The translations under genes and the position numbers were made by a program. A model generated the notes under the pieces. That model was given only the letters and a program-made list of their open reading frames with translations. It searched no databases and was not told the origin of the DNA. Source: Manis javanica (taxonomy: Eukaryota; Chordata; Mammalia; Pholidota; Manidae). From it: a stretch of DNA of 64,000 nucleotides. The stretch is from contig NC_133161.1 of the NCBI RefSeq assembly GCF_040802235.1, positions 15,021,001 through 15,085,000 on the forward strand, written 5' to 3'. Below, piece after piece: positions 1-11,394 of this stretch. Positions within the stretch are counted from its first letter, which is position 1; every line of letters starts with the position of its first letter.

Positions 1-250
1 ATAAACTCGATGATGTGTTTATTGCTCTTACTTGAGATTCATTGAATTTCCTTTATGTGAGGATTGGTGTGTTTCAAAAATTTTGGAGATTCTTTGCCAT
101 TAAATTTTCAAATATTGCCTCTTCTCCTTTCCCTCTATTAACTCCTTTTGGGATTCTGACTACTCTTCTTACAGATTTTGTTGTATCTGCAATGCCTCCT
201 ATCATGTTTGTCTTTCTGTGTGCGCTATCACTTTAGATCTATTGTCCAAG
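1..250 (-). mobile_element. Old LINE-1 fragment, 5' half, antisense
   Basis: T-rich sequence with the typical plus-strand look of an antisense old L1 (phrases such as 'ccattaaattttcaaatattgcc...'), similar to the stretch near 58,650-58,720. It is truncated by the window edge. Confidence 0.45.
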
Positions 251-650
251 TGAAGAGGTCTCCTTACAATTTTATCTAATGTGCCATGTCACCGGTTGCA
301 TGAGACACTGTAATTCAGTTTGGGGTATAAGCTTTTTTATTAGGGATCAGATGCTATGAAGGGAAAGAAGAAGAAGCAAGACTGGATGGAAGGAAAGGGC
401 AGATTGCAGTGAGTCCCAGCAAAGGCTTGGCTGGTCCAGCAGGGAGCTCTGGAGTAAATATTTCCTTTCAGAATTGTGCTGCATTGGGGTGAAACAGTCA
501 GGGTCTTTGTATCCCTCTCTGCTCAGTTGTTGGATACAGGCTGCTCTGGTGACCTTGGCAAAGGCAGCTTTTGTCATCTAAGCAAACCGAAGAAGCTGGC
601 AGCTGGAGGTTGTCTGTTGGCTGTACTCTGTATAGTGGGGTAAGTTCTGC
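250..650. other. Unassigned 0.4 kb between L1-like pieces
   Basis: Not recognised. Read on the minus strand it contains AATAAA near 340, so an old LTR inserted into the flanking L1 is possible. I see no coding sequence. Confidence 0.25.
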
Positions 651-1110
651 TTTGAAGGGGCATTTTGATGGCACATCTTTGAGTCTACTAAATGTTGTTT
701 AATTTGTCCATTACATTCCTCATTTCAATTATTAGTGTGTCCTGAAGCTCTACTTGGTTTTTTAGAAAATGCCTCATTGTTTTGATCTTTCATCACACTT
801 TCAATAGCTTTTTCTATTTTTTACACATGTTAAACGTATTATTTTATATTCCATATTAATAGTTCCAAGATCTGCATTTTTGGCAAGATGATTCTGTAGT
901 TTGTTTTCCTGTGAATTCTTGTTCATGGTGCCCTGCCTCTTTATGGGTTTTGGATATTAGCTGTGAACTCACCTTCTTTGAAACTTTACGTGTGGAGATT
1001 CTTTGAGGTCCAGGTTCAAACAGTGCTCCTCTAAAGAAAATCTGCTTTGTTTCACCAGGTGCCAAGACTATTTAACCTGGCACTACTTTAAACTCAGTTT
1101 CCAGTTTGTG
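650..1110 (-). mobile_element. Old LINE-1/HAL1-like fragment, antisense
   Basis: The T-rich block continues the style of 1-250 (phrases such as 'cttgttcatggtgccctgcc' and 'ggttttggatattagctgtg'), consistent with the antisense 5' part of an old L1 or HAL1. Family assignment is tentative. Confidence 0.4.
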
Positions 1111-1920
1111 TTCATATAATTAAGTGTGTTCATATAATTAGTATGAATTTTGACTCCAAATCTTTACAAATGTGATACAATATTTCCTGAGAAGACCTTC
1201 TTCCTCCTTTCTCCCCTTCCTCCACCCTACATCACCACTTTCTCACCCTTCCCCTCCGCTGTCTCTTCCTCGCTGTTATTGTATTTTACTGCTCACCAAG
1301 CATCCACATAGCGAACAACCCTATCAGCTTCTCCAGTGGTTTTTTTCTAGATCTCTCAATGTAGATGCACTGCTTCAGGGATCTTGGCTGTGTGAGTCCT
1401 CAATCCCACTTACCACCCTATTGAGGCTCTCTCTCCTGTCCCCCAACACCATAGCCCATTAAACTCTTATGGATCAGCTTAATGAATGACTTTAATGCAT
1501 GAATTAGACATTCATTAACAAACATGTTTTCTGTATTTTATCCAGAATCATAGGTGGTCTATACCAAGGGAAATGTCTTTCGGCAGCTAGTCCACCATAT
1601 TGCCAGGAGTGAAGGACATTAGCTGTGCAGCCTTGGAAACCTCTCAGCCATTTGAGCCCTCAGTTTCACCATCTATAAAATGCAGGGGCAATACTCGTTG
1701 ATTTAAGAGGTCTGGCCAATGCTAACAACCCGTAATTGTCAATAGCCAAGTCCTTCATTAAATGAAGCAGATTTGTCTTCAAAAGGCAAGATTAGAACCC
1801 ATAAATAGAGATGGAAAAGAAGAAATGTTTAGCTCAGCCTATGGAATCATGGATGAATTAAATGGTCTATAATTGGATTCTGCCCCAGAGATATACTAAC
1901 TTATAGTTACTTAGGGCATA
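1110..1920. other. Single-copy DNA, no feature recognised
   Basis: Includes a pyrimidine-rich stretch at about 1195-1275. No gene or confident repeat seen. Confidence 0.4.
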
Positions 1921-1924
1921 GATC

Positions 1925-2150
1925 CTAGAGCCGGCCAGCCAGGGTTCAAAGTCCTGGCTCTGCAGTACACTACCTTTATGGTCCTGGGCAAGTCTCCTAA
2001 CTTCTCTTTCATTCCTTCAAGTATGAAATGGGAATAAAAATAGTACCAACTTTACAGATGACTGTGAATATAGAGTTAATATAAATAATATGTTGAGAAT
2101 TGGCACATAGTATTCACTACCTAAGTGTTAGTTATAATTATTATTATTGT
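1925..2150 (+). mobile_element. MIR SINE
   Basis: MIR core pattern in order: 'gggttcaaagtcctggctctgc', 'tcctgggcaagtctcctaac', 'atgaaatgggaataaaaatagtacc', then 'ggcacatagtattcac' and an ATT-rich end. An ancient tRNA-derived SINE, heavily diverged. Confidence 0.85.
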
Positions 2151-2404
2151 GTATGCAAAAATTTTAAAGATTCCTCACAGAGTAGTACAACTATACCTAT
2201 AATTTTAAACTTCCTGTGAATTTCTACTGATGCCATAAAACTTTCCTTGATGACCCCATCAACCCTACAGAAATCTTTTCCCTCTGGAAACTGCCCTAAT
2301 ACCCTGTGTTTATGGTACAAGAACTGTGGGGAGTCATGCTACCTTATCCGGTATTAACATTACTTCATAGCAAGTGCCTGGATTGTTGTGCCCAGGAGAA
2401 ACCA

Positions 2405-2590
2405 GCAAGCTTCCAGATCAGTGGTTCTGAAACCTGGCTATACACTAGAATTTCCTGAGAAGTTTTTTCTCAAAAACTCTGATCCCTGGACTCCATTCCA
2501 AGAGTCTGAAAAATTTGGTCAGGGCTTGAATTCAACCATCAATATTTATTGTGCTTCCATTGAGATGCTCACATTTTGAAACATGCCAAC
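2405..2590 (+). mobile_element. MER5-like hAT-Charlie DNA transposon remnant
   Basis: Starts 'cagtggttctgaaacctggc' and runs through 'actagaatttcctgagaagttttt', matching the MER5 left end. The right part is diverged and ends near 'cacattttgaaac'. Non-autonomous and non-coding. Confidence 0.6.
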
Positions 2591-4450
2591 ATTCTTGACC
2601 AGCTTAAAGGCTCTACATGCACAAAAGAATGAGCAGATAGGGAAGGGGAAAATTTTTGTTGGTTGGCTTTTGCATGGAAGAATGGTTGGCTGGATAGACA
2701 GGTAAACAGCACAAAATAAGCACCAGGAAATTAAAACAGGTATGTGAGTTATGGGTGGAACAAGGAATGAGAGAGAAACCAGTCTGTAACTAGAAGTTCC
2801 AAGAATTCCTCAAAACCAGTGTAACATTTCTCCAGCATTTTGTCAAGCTTTAGGTTCAATTAATGCTGGGAGATTTGAGGGATATGAGGACCTGGGTGCA
2901 GGTAATGTTTCTGCTTTTTGTATGGGCAACTCAGCCGTTAAAGTAACCATGGCCAAATTGGAAGGTGGTGGACAGCCTGCCTATGTAGGGTGATCCTTAA
3001 ACCAGAAAGCTGCAGAGGAGGCCTGCCATCTGCTCGGGTGCCTTGAATAGCCATCTGGTTGAGCCAATGGACTTTTTGGAGAGGTTGAAGAAGTTTGCTG
3101 GCTAAGAAGAAAGCTGCTTATCCCTGCTTACTCTGGTGAGAACTCAGCACTGGAGCGGCACTTGGAGACGTCCCTTCTTGATCAGCCTTTTTGCTGCAGG
3201 CCCCCTGGAGGGAGAAATAATCCCTCCTCAACCTTCTACTGCTGGACTATCCACTTCTATCTGAGACAGCCAACTGCACTGGTGTTAAGGAAAACCACAG
3301 GCTGGCTGGTACAAGCAGGCAAAGAAATATCACTAGACAGATGTTTGAAAAAGGGAGTTCAGGCTGATACTCCAATTAGGTGCTTTCTATGGAAGAAATG
3401 AAGACAATGTTAATAAAACCATAATGAGAGCTCTTCAGAATATTTGCTTAAAGAACAAATTAGAGTTTCTGGAATCAAAAGACATTCTGATTTAAATTTT
3501 TTTTTAAAGGAACACTGAAGTTTTCTTTTTCTTTGTCTGCTGATAATTTCACTGACCTTCCCACAAGATAGTAATTGTCGGCCATTAACTTCCTCCTTTT
3601 CAAACTCAAAAAACATTTCCAATTCATTTCTTTTTCCCTATTTTAATTTTTTTAGTTCTTTTCTCCTTGCTTCTGAACTCTCTTCAATCTCTCCACATCT
3701 CCTTTTAAAGAGTAATGGCAATTTAACCAGCACAGTGGAGCTATTGTGTTCAGTGTGATTACATATCCCTCCAGGAGGGCAGCAGCTTCCACCTCATCAG
3801 CTGTCAGAATAACCCTCTAAAATCAGTCAGCGTTCAGATTCAAAGGAAATCACCACATCCATTTGGCAGTTTCAGGCAGTGGGGAACAAACACGTCTCCT
3901 TTTGTATGAATTACAACTTTCTGCATCATATGTTCTCCTCCTTCCTACTTAGTTCCATTTCCAAGAACTCGCCAAGATTGGTTTTAATAGTTTTTGTTAT
4001 TGTTATTTAATGTTTATTGAGCAACGGGGCAGGAAACCCATCAATGAACCTTTGACTACCAGGCTGCTGTCACCCATTAGCTCTGATGAAGTGATCTTTT
4101 GGAAATAGCTCAATGTTCAGATTGGCAAACACCCTCATGATATTACTTTCTGAGACAGAAAAACATCAAAAGGATCCATATCTATTCTGGAGAGAAGACA
4201 GCACGTTGGTATCTTTAAGAAGGATCTTTGAAAGCATTCTTGATACTATTCCTCTGTCCTCTCTGATGGTGATAAGAGAGGGAGGGGAAGACAGAGATGC
4301 AAGACAGAAACGGAACAACTGAGCAGTAAGGACATTGTTCAAGCTGCTTGAGGACAACAAAATATATGCCTGTATGGCAGTGTGCCTCAACTCTCCAGTT
4401 TCTACCCTGTTCATGTTACTGGATTCTGGGAGTGAGAACGAATCTTAGAG
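2590..4450. other. Single-copy DNA
   Basis: No coding exon or confident repeat. The portion at about 3,700-3,900 is more balanced in composition and free of repeat signatures, so it could be conserved non-coding sequence. That is untested. Confidence 0.4.
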
Positions 4451-4454
4451 AATT

Positions 4455-4605
4455 TCTATTTTAAGTATTTCATTTTATAAATAAGAGAATTATATATTAT
4501 GGCAATTGGGTGACTTGCTTGAGGCCACACAACTGCTTGGGATAAAGGCAGAGCCAACGGGCCTTGGCTTCCTCACTCAGCGTCCTTTCCACCGCAAAGT
4601 CCTCT
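4455..4605 (-). mobile_element. MIR SINE, antisense
   Basis: Antisense MIR signature: 'cattttataaataagagaat', then 'gggtgacttgcttgaggccacacaactgcttggg' and 'aaaggcagagcc'. Confidence 0.75.
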
Positions 4606-4659
4606 GGGATACGGCTTGGACTAGGGAAGGTTGGATATGGGAGGAAAACTTAAACTTTT

Positions 4660-5125
4660 CCTTTCTTCCCTCCTAAGTTCTTTGGCTGGACTAATAGTTA
4701 AACTGACATAAGACAGATGAACAGGAGAAAAACAAATTGAGTTTCGAACAAAGAGGAGCTCATAAAGAAATAAGACTCAAAAAATGACCAAAAGGCAGCT
4801 TCTATAACTTCTAGATGAAGAAACAATAAATTTGGGAGGACAAGACAAAGAAGTTTGGGCTTAGGATAAAAAATTACTGAAAAAGCAACAGGGTTTGTTT
4901 ACAAGGCCTTCTCTGCGCTGAATTCCATCTCCGGTGATAAGGACGCCCTTCTACCTCCCAGGACGGGGAGGGTAACTTTCACATGGGAGATTTATTTCTT
5001 GCTTTCAGAGGACAAAGAAGGCTTAGAGTATCCTTCTTGTCCTGGATGATTAAGTTGCTCTAATTTAAAATAATCCATATGCCAAAGTGGCCTGTTTGGG
5101 GGCAGCTCACCCTGAACCTCATCAG
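4660..5125 (+). mobile_element. Probable old ERV LTR remnant
   Basis: Contains phrases I associate with old mammalian LTRs ('catgggagatttatttcttgc', 'gattaagttgctctaatttaaaataatcc', and a 3' end 'gcagctcaccctgaacctcatca' ending in CA). Family is not certain. No internal retroviral genes are present. Confidence 0.4.
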
Positions 5126-6895
5126 TTCTAGTGAATGAAAGTCATGAAGCAAGAAGGCCCAGGTGTTGTGGACTGTGTGCAGGTGGTAGATGGAGCAGTA
5201 CCTGTGGTGAGTCAACAGGACTTCTCACATCGCAAAATGGCCCACATGTGAACTGGACCCATTTCCTGGGCCCAGTAATGATCATACCTGCTTTAACCTC
5301 ATGAACCGACTGGTATGCACTACGAAACTGTAAATATTCTGGAAACCTCAATCAATCAGCTCAGCACCCTCTGAAGCAAACAAAGAACTGGTCAGTTGTA
5401 ATTTATGACACTGGGCATAGTTTTATTGGGTGCTGTAGGAAAGCCATAGAACCGTAGGAGTTATGTTGCTGACCCGCTAACTGGGCAGAGAGACCAGAAG
5501 CAATGAGATACTTAAGTATGAAGTAGCTGCTAAGGGAGATGTGTGATTTTCCACTGATTCCGAGAACTGAGGGCTTCCATTACTTTTCTTCAAAATTAAA
5601 AGTTTTGTTTTTATTCATAGGGTTATCTAAAAAATTCATATATTTGTCAATTCTGCACAGCCTAGATCATCCTCTCAATACTAAATAACATTTACACTGA
5701 TCATCATGTAGCACTATTTTGTGACTGTGAGCTAATGAGTAAAGAATGGAGATGGAATTATTACATAAGTGATGCCTTTGTGGTAAGTAAGGCCCAGTGG
5801 ACAGGCTGTGTGAGCAAAGGCCCCATGGTGATTGCACATGGAACTATGACCGGAGCGCTGCGTGTTCTCAAAGCAGCCATCTCAAAAGAACCTGCTGCAC
5901 AGCAAACAGGACTGTATTCTTGTGGAAGATGATTCAATTTGAGGCAAACACCGTTATCCATCATATATTAATACTGTGACTTTTGAATATTTGCATTATG
6001 TACTTTTGTACTGTATTTGAAAATTATCTGGGTTTCATTGCTGTGTAACTAAGGAAGGTCGTTTACACCTTGTTTTGTAAAACACAATTAAAATGATAAT
6101 TGAAAGAATTTAAACGCATCTGTGGGAGTCTGTAAGAATCTTTGTTTCCTCCAAGAGAGCTCAGTATGGGAGCGAAGACTGAGAAATAGTATACACTGAA
6201 TTGAATTAGGAGTTCAAATAGATGTAATAGGAAGTGCGTTCAAGTCCGTTGGATAGCAGAAGCCGTGTTGGGCAAGGAAGGTTAAATTACTGCAATTTAG
6301 GTAAAGACCGGACTCACTTCAAACAAAAAGGGAAATGCAAATGTTCTGTTGTGCAGCTCCCTCGCGGCAGATCGGCCTGGATGAGTATTGCTATTGCACT
6401 CTGCTCACTGGAGGAACTTTCAATAATAATAACAACAAAAGCAGTCCTCTGAGCACTCTTATTTTGCTGCAAGCAAACTGATTTTAAGAGCATGAGCGTT
6501 TGTCCTCAGGGAACTTTTCTCACTCCAGTCAGCATCATCTCAGAGCGGCAGAAAATGGAAAACTCTTTGGCAAGTAATTCCACCTTGTAATTCTGCATTA
6601 TCTTTGATTAACGAAGAGGTAAGAGTGAGCTCCACCATACGGAAAACTGGCGCAGGCATTGGCATCGCAGCTTAGATGGTTCCATCAAGAAATTATTTCT
6701 TTCCTTGGGTCTTGCAATTGCCGTTACCTGGCGCCTGCTCATCTGGACCTGTCTTAGGATAATTTATTTTCTTTTGCTCATGGTCTGAGACTTAAAGTCA
6801 TATTTCAATGATTTGTGGTCTCAGCATAAATTTGTTTTCATTTTTCCCCAGAACATAGATTTTTACCCAGGCTTCAGAGGCTTTCTACAAACTTA
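5125..6895. promoter_or_regulatory. Single-copy upstream DNA, candidate regulatory element (about 5.7-6.75 kb)
   Basis: The longest repeat-free, compositionally balanced block upstream of DGKI. It carries isolated CpGs, a perfect octamer ATGCAAAT at 6335-6342, AT-rich homeobox-like motifs near 6090-6110, a CTTTGATTAAC TCF-like motif near 6602-6612, and two splice-donor-like sites (GTAAGT at 5783, GTAAGA at 6619). Open frames here match nothing I know. The regulatory role is inference. Confidence 0.3.
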
Positions 6896-7557
6896 AAAAA
6901 AATTCTTATTGTGATAAGGAAGTATAACATAACATTTACTATCTTAGCCTAAGTGTACAGTGCAGTAGTGTTAAGTATGCATTGTTGTGCAACCAGTCTC
7001 CAGAACTTTCTCATCTTGCAAAACACAAACTGTGCTGATGAAACAATAGCTCCTCGTTTCCCCTCTCCCCAGCCTCTGACAACAACCCTTCTAGTTCTGT
7101 TTCTGAGTTTGAGTACTCTAGTACCTCATGTAAGTAGAACCATGCAGTATTTGTCTTTGTGTGATGGGCTTATTTTGCTTTGCATAGGGTCCTTAAGGTT
7201 CATCCATATTGTAGCATGTGTCAGAATTTTCTTCTTTTTAAGGCTGAATGATATTCCGTTGTATATATGTGCCACAACAAGGCAACTTGGGTTGCTTCCG
7301 TCTCTTGGCTATTGTGAATAGTGCTGTCACAAAGATGGGTCTACAAATACCTCTTTGAGGTCCTGCTTTCAATTCTTTTGGATATATACCCAGAAGTGGA
7401 ATTTCTGGGTCACATGATAATTTTATTTTTATTTTTTCAGGAGCTGCCACACTGTTTTCCATAGTGTCTACACCATTTCATTTTCCCACCAGTAGTGGAC
7501 AAAGGTTCTAATTTCTGCACATTTTCACCAACTTATTTCTGGCATTTTGTTTGATAG

Positions 7558-8365
7558 TGAGACAGGGACTGTGGGTGTTGTCAGAGTAGGGTGAGGGCCT
7601 CCGGAAAAGGCAAGGAAGGATATTTGCAGTCAGAGCAATGTAACTACATGCAAGGGAACCCCTTACCAAAACTCTGTGTTAAACATTAAGCACTAGAGTC
7701 ATTCTTCAGTGAGATCAGTTAATATTCCCCAGGTAAAGAAGAGTAGCACATGTTTCATAATGCTAATCATTTGTAAGCATGTGTAAGATTCACTTTAGCA
7801 TGCTAAAAGGCCCAGGCCTATGTGCTGCCTTTCCTCCTTTAGACTTGATGAGGTGATTTGTAATCTGGGCAATTAATAATGGCAAGCAAGCCCAGCCATA
7901 AACAACATAATAAAAGGCAGGAAGCATTCCATCTTAAAAATAAGATTGCATTTTAATACCCAGGAAGTTAAGAAGTAAGATTCTTAACTTACTCTCTAGC
8001 AAACAGACAATACCTCAGCCCATCTTGGGCTGGGCAGGCGGTCTTAATTTGATATGCTCCCAGACCAAGATCCCAGTATCTCGGGAAGAAATCAGAGCAG
8101 GAAGTTCCTTGTGTTGTTAATTCTAAATATTCAGGGACCACTTAAGAAGTCCACACCCCTAAACCTTTTATTACATTCCCCAAAATCCTCAACAGCCTAT
8201 AAAACCCCTAGACAACACACAACTATGGGCTCTCATCTCCTCCTGGCATGAGCCAGGAGCTCTGTCCTCTCACTTTATCTCTAAATAAAAGGCTCTCTCT
8301 GAATCTCCTACCTTGAGTGTTTGCTAAGTTCATTCTTTGACTCTGCAAACAAGAACCTGGCATCA
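7558..8365 (+). mobile_element. Solo ERV LTR (ERV1-like) inserted in the L1
   Basis: 808 bp beginning TGAGACAGGG and ending CTGGCATCA (TG...CA), flanked by a 4-bp direct repeat ATAG (7554-7557 and 8366-8369), the duplication size typical of gammaretrovirus-like ERV1 elements. It contains a TATA box (TATAAAA, 8198-8204) and, about 80 bp later, a polyadenylation signal (AATAAA, 8284-8289), giving an ordinary U3-R-U5 order on the + strand. No internal viral genes remain, so it is most simply a solo LTR left by recombination. The small frame at 8054-8251 is not a gene. Confidence 0.8.
8198..8289 (+). promoter_or_regulatory. LTR TATA box and polyadenylation signal
   Basis: TATAAAA at 8198-8204 and AATAAA at 8284-8289 inside the LTR, correctly ordered for retroviral transcription start and 3' end formation. 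Whether the LTR is still active is unknown. Confidence 0.6.
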
Positions 8366-8857
8366 ATAGTAGCCATTCTAATGTGTTTGAGGTGATATCC
8401 CATTGCAGTTTTGATTTACATTTCCCTAATGATTAGTTAAATTGAGCATCTTTTTATATGCTTGTTGGCTATTTATATGTCATCTTTGGAGAAATGTCTA
8501 TTCAGGTCTGTTTTGCCATTTTTTAATCAGGTTAACTTTATTTTATCATTGAGTTGTAAGAGTTATATATTCTGGATATTAGCCACTTATCAGATATTTA
8601 AGTAGGTCCTCTCATTCTGTAGGTTGCCTTTTCACTCTGTTGTTATGTTTTTTGATGAACAAAAGTGTTACATTTTATACAGTTCAATTTGTCTACTTTT
8701 AACTTTTGCCCATATTTGTGGTATCATAGCTTAGGAAATCTTTGCCAAATCCACTGTCATGATGTTTTTCCTGTTTTCTTCTAAGAGTTTTATGGTTTCA
8801 GGTGTTACGTTTCAGTCTTTGAACCATTTTGAGTTAATTTTTGTATGTTAAGTTGTA

Positions 8858-9196
8858 TGTTATGGATTAAATGTTTGTCTTCCCCAAACTCATATACTGA
8901 AGCCCTAATCACCAGTATGATAGTATTAGGAGGTGAGGACTTGGGAAGGTAATTAGGTTGAGATGAGGTTATGAGGATAAGATCCCCAAGATGGGATTAG
9001 TGCCCTCCTTAAAACAAGAGGAATTGACATCAGAGCTTCCTTTTCGTGCAAGTCAAGAAGAGGGCCCTCACCAAGAACCAAATTGCTGGCCCCTTGACCT
9101 TGGACTTCCTAGCCTCCAGAACTGTGAGAAATAAATGCCTGTTATTTAAGCCACCTAGTATATGATATTTTGTTATAGCAATTTGAACTGAGAGTA
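8858..9196 (+). mobile_element. MaLR (MLT1-type) LTR inserted in the same L1
   Basis: Begins 'tgttatggattaaatgtttg' and includes 'gatagtattaggaggtgagg', 'gggattagtgccctcctt', 'gggccctcaccaagaacc', 'cctccagaactgtgagaaat' and 'tttgttatagcaatttgaac', the hallmark order of MLT1 LTRs. GTATG occurs on both sides (8855-8859, 9194-9198), consistent with a 5-bp duplication typical of ERVL-MaLR. Exact termini are blurred by decay. Confidence 0.8.
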
Positions 9197-9284
9197 TGGA
9201 TTCAGATTCATTCTTTTGCAAGTGTATTTCAATTTGTCTACTACCATTTGGTTAAGAGACTAACCTTCCTTATCATTATAAACA

Positions 9285-10085
9285 TTTCTACAACAAATAG
9301 CTTCCTTTACTTAGAATCTTCTTACTTGGGATTTTTACTTAGGGTACATTTCCAGAAGCAGGATAATTTGGCTAAAGAGTAATATTGTTAATTTCAGAGT
9401 TAACTTTGGAAATTATTTACAAAAGTACAATTTTGGGGGATATAGTCCACTTATCTAATTGGATTTAAGCTACAAATATTTCAATCAAGTATTGTATTTT
9501 TTCTTAATTCACTTGTGCTAATTAGAAAGTTATAAATGCATTTGGTTGCAAACAAGAAAAAAATAAATCCAATTTACAGTGGCTTAAACAGATTGGAATT
9601 TAATTTTCTCTCATTAAAAAAAAAATCTATTGGTAGGTGAGGGTCCTAGACTGGCAACTGCTCAAAGAAGTTGTCAAGGACCAAGACCCATTACATCTGA
9701 CTCGTCCATCCTTAGTAAATGGTTTCTGTCTTCATGGTCGCAAGATGGCTATTACCCTTCTAGGCACTGAACTGAAGAAGGAAGGAAGACAAAGGACTAA
9801 AGGGGAATATTGTCTTTCTGTACTAATAAAACAACACCTCAGAAGCCCCATCTGGTTGTTTTGGCTTTGATCTCACTGTTCAGAACCAGGTCACATAGTC
9901 ACACTGCACTGCAGGGCAGTTTTGGAAAGAAGAGTATTTCATCTTTTATTTCTTTGTAGTCTAAGAAGATGAGGGAGAAAGGGGACATGAATGGCTTTTG
10001 AATAAAAAGACCATGGTGTCTGCCACATGACTTGCATTACTTTCAGTGAAAAAGAGAAGAAATAGTTTTTATTTATTACAATTAA
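9285..10085. other. Mostly unassigned; possible old transposon at about 9,530-9,790
   Basis: The stretch 'acagtggcttaaacagattgg...' to 'gtcgcaagatggctattacc' resembles a widespread old mammalian repeat whose family name I cannot fix. The rest is single-copy. Confidence 0.35.
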
Positions 10086-10089
10086 ATGA

Positions 10090-10190
10090 TAAACTCTTCA
10101 GGGAATTTATTGAATTGTATCCATCTTTGAATCCTTAGCATTAGCATAGTGTTTGTACAGAAGAGGCTCAAGAAATGCTCATAGTATGTC
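10090..10190 (+). mobile_element. L2 LINE 3' end
   Basis: Diverged L2 3' terminal pattern: 'aaactcttcagggaatttattgaattg', 'gaatccttagcattagcatagtgtttg', 'ctcaagaaatgctcatag'. Confidence 0.5.
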
Positions 10191-10368
10191 GAAAAAGTAA
10201 AGATATGACCCCTGGAAATTAGGAGTCATATTAGCCTTGTTTTCTTTGATAGGGTTTCTTGTCTGGTTCTTTGGGGAAACACAATAGAAACAGAGAATTG
10301 GACAGAGTCCCTCAACTGAAATTTGTACAAAAATAGAGAAATGTGGATTCAGTGAAAGTCCAACTTGA

Positions 10369-10488
10369 TGTTTTAATTTGGGTTTTAATAACTATTCACA
10401 AGAGCTATTGATTCACAGAGAACTAGAATGTTTTAATTTGGGTTGTAATAACTATTCACACAAGTTATTGATTAATAGAGCACTAGAA
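10369..10488 (+). repeat. 60-bp tandem duplication (two copies)
   Basis: Copy 1 is 10369-10428 and copy 2 is 10429-10488, each beginning TGTTTTAATTTGGGTT and ending ACTAGAA. By direct comparison they differ at 7 of 60 positions with no indel, so this is an old local duplication. Confidence 0.9.
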
Positions 10489-10503
10489 TGTTTAGCACCA
10501 AGA

Positions 10504-10531
10504 CAGCAGGGTATTTAATTTTACCCTGCTG
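10504..10531. repeat. Perfect inverted repeat (10-bp stem, 8-nt loop)
   Basis: CAGCAGGGTA, then loop TTTAATTT, then TACCCTGCTG. It lies 15 bp after the second 60-bp tandem copy. It could form a hairpin in single-stranded DNA or RNA. No function is known. Confidence 0.85.
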
Positions 10532-11394
10532 CATCACTAGTGCCAAGAACAGTGTATATCACATATAGACAGTTTCTAACTACTTGTAAAACAAACAACT
10601 ATCAACCTGGATTCAGGTTTCTGATATATCTCCACACATTCTGATCCCAACCTGATTCTTTTCAGGAAATTCGTCAGTGAATTTGCAGTACATTGCAGAT
10701 TGGACCTGCTCTTTCTAAGGAACCAAAGGGGGACTGTGAATGCTGACAGACTTCAGATTCAGATACCAAAGGCTATTGGATGGGTGAATGGTCAAAACAC
10801 AGCAAGAGGAAATTTAATGGAAAGAAATGTTAATTGCTTCAGTTTGACCCCAAAGCCAGCTGCTCAAATACAGGAATATCATACATTATATTATTTATTT
10901 ATTTTTGAGTACATCAACATTTAGAATAAGGAATAGTAATGGAAAAGGGGGAAGAACTTTATGACATAGCCTGCTGAAAATAGGTGGGTTATCTCAGAGT
11001 GTAGAGACTCCCCTCTAACTTCAGTTTTTCAAGGCTAAAAAGGATCATGTGAAGGGAAGATGTGGGAGTACTGTGCATGGATGGAAGGCTAGATTGGATG
11101 ATCCAAGATCCTCTCCATCCTGGAGATCTAATAGCTCTCTATTTATATCTAATTTAGAGACTGCCCACATTAGTGAATTCCTACCAATGCCTTTCAGAAC
11201 CTGAAAGATTTTTCTCTATTCTAATTTAACAGGCTACCACTACAGTTTCACATTTTGTACAGCATGGCTTAAAGCTGAGAATCTTGGGTTCAACACAGTC
11301 CTTATGTAGAGCCCTTTGTACCCTTTTGGCAGGTAAATTTTCAATCCCAGCGCCTCCCCATTTGTCCTCTGGTTTTTCTTCTAGGCAAATGAGT
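10532..11394. other. Single-copy DNA, nothing recognised
   Basis: No gene, confident repeat or regulatory site seen. Confidence 0.4.

Larger units (their letters stand above)
6898..9285 (-). mobile_element. Old LINE-1 (L1MA/L1MB-type) 3' half, interrupted by two LTRs
   Basis: Read on the minus strand this is the 3' UTR and last part of ORF2 of an old mammalian L1. It starts near 6898 and carries familiar antisense phrases ('gggttgcttccgtctcttggctattgtgaatagtgctg', 'tataccagaagtggaatttctgggtca'-like). It breaks at 7557, resumes at 8370, breaks again at 8859 and resumes at about 9198. ORF2 is destroyed by many substitutions and by the two insertions. The three L1 pieces are collinear, so both LTRs inserted into it after it arrived. 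Confidence 0.85.

Noticed and set aside
5735..5932. Short open frame considered as a pseudogene or small exon
   Set aside because: The protein matches nothing I know; kept only as part of a possible regulatory block.
8054..8251. 65-residue open frame
   Set aside because: Inside the LTR U3/R region, not coding.
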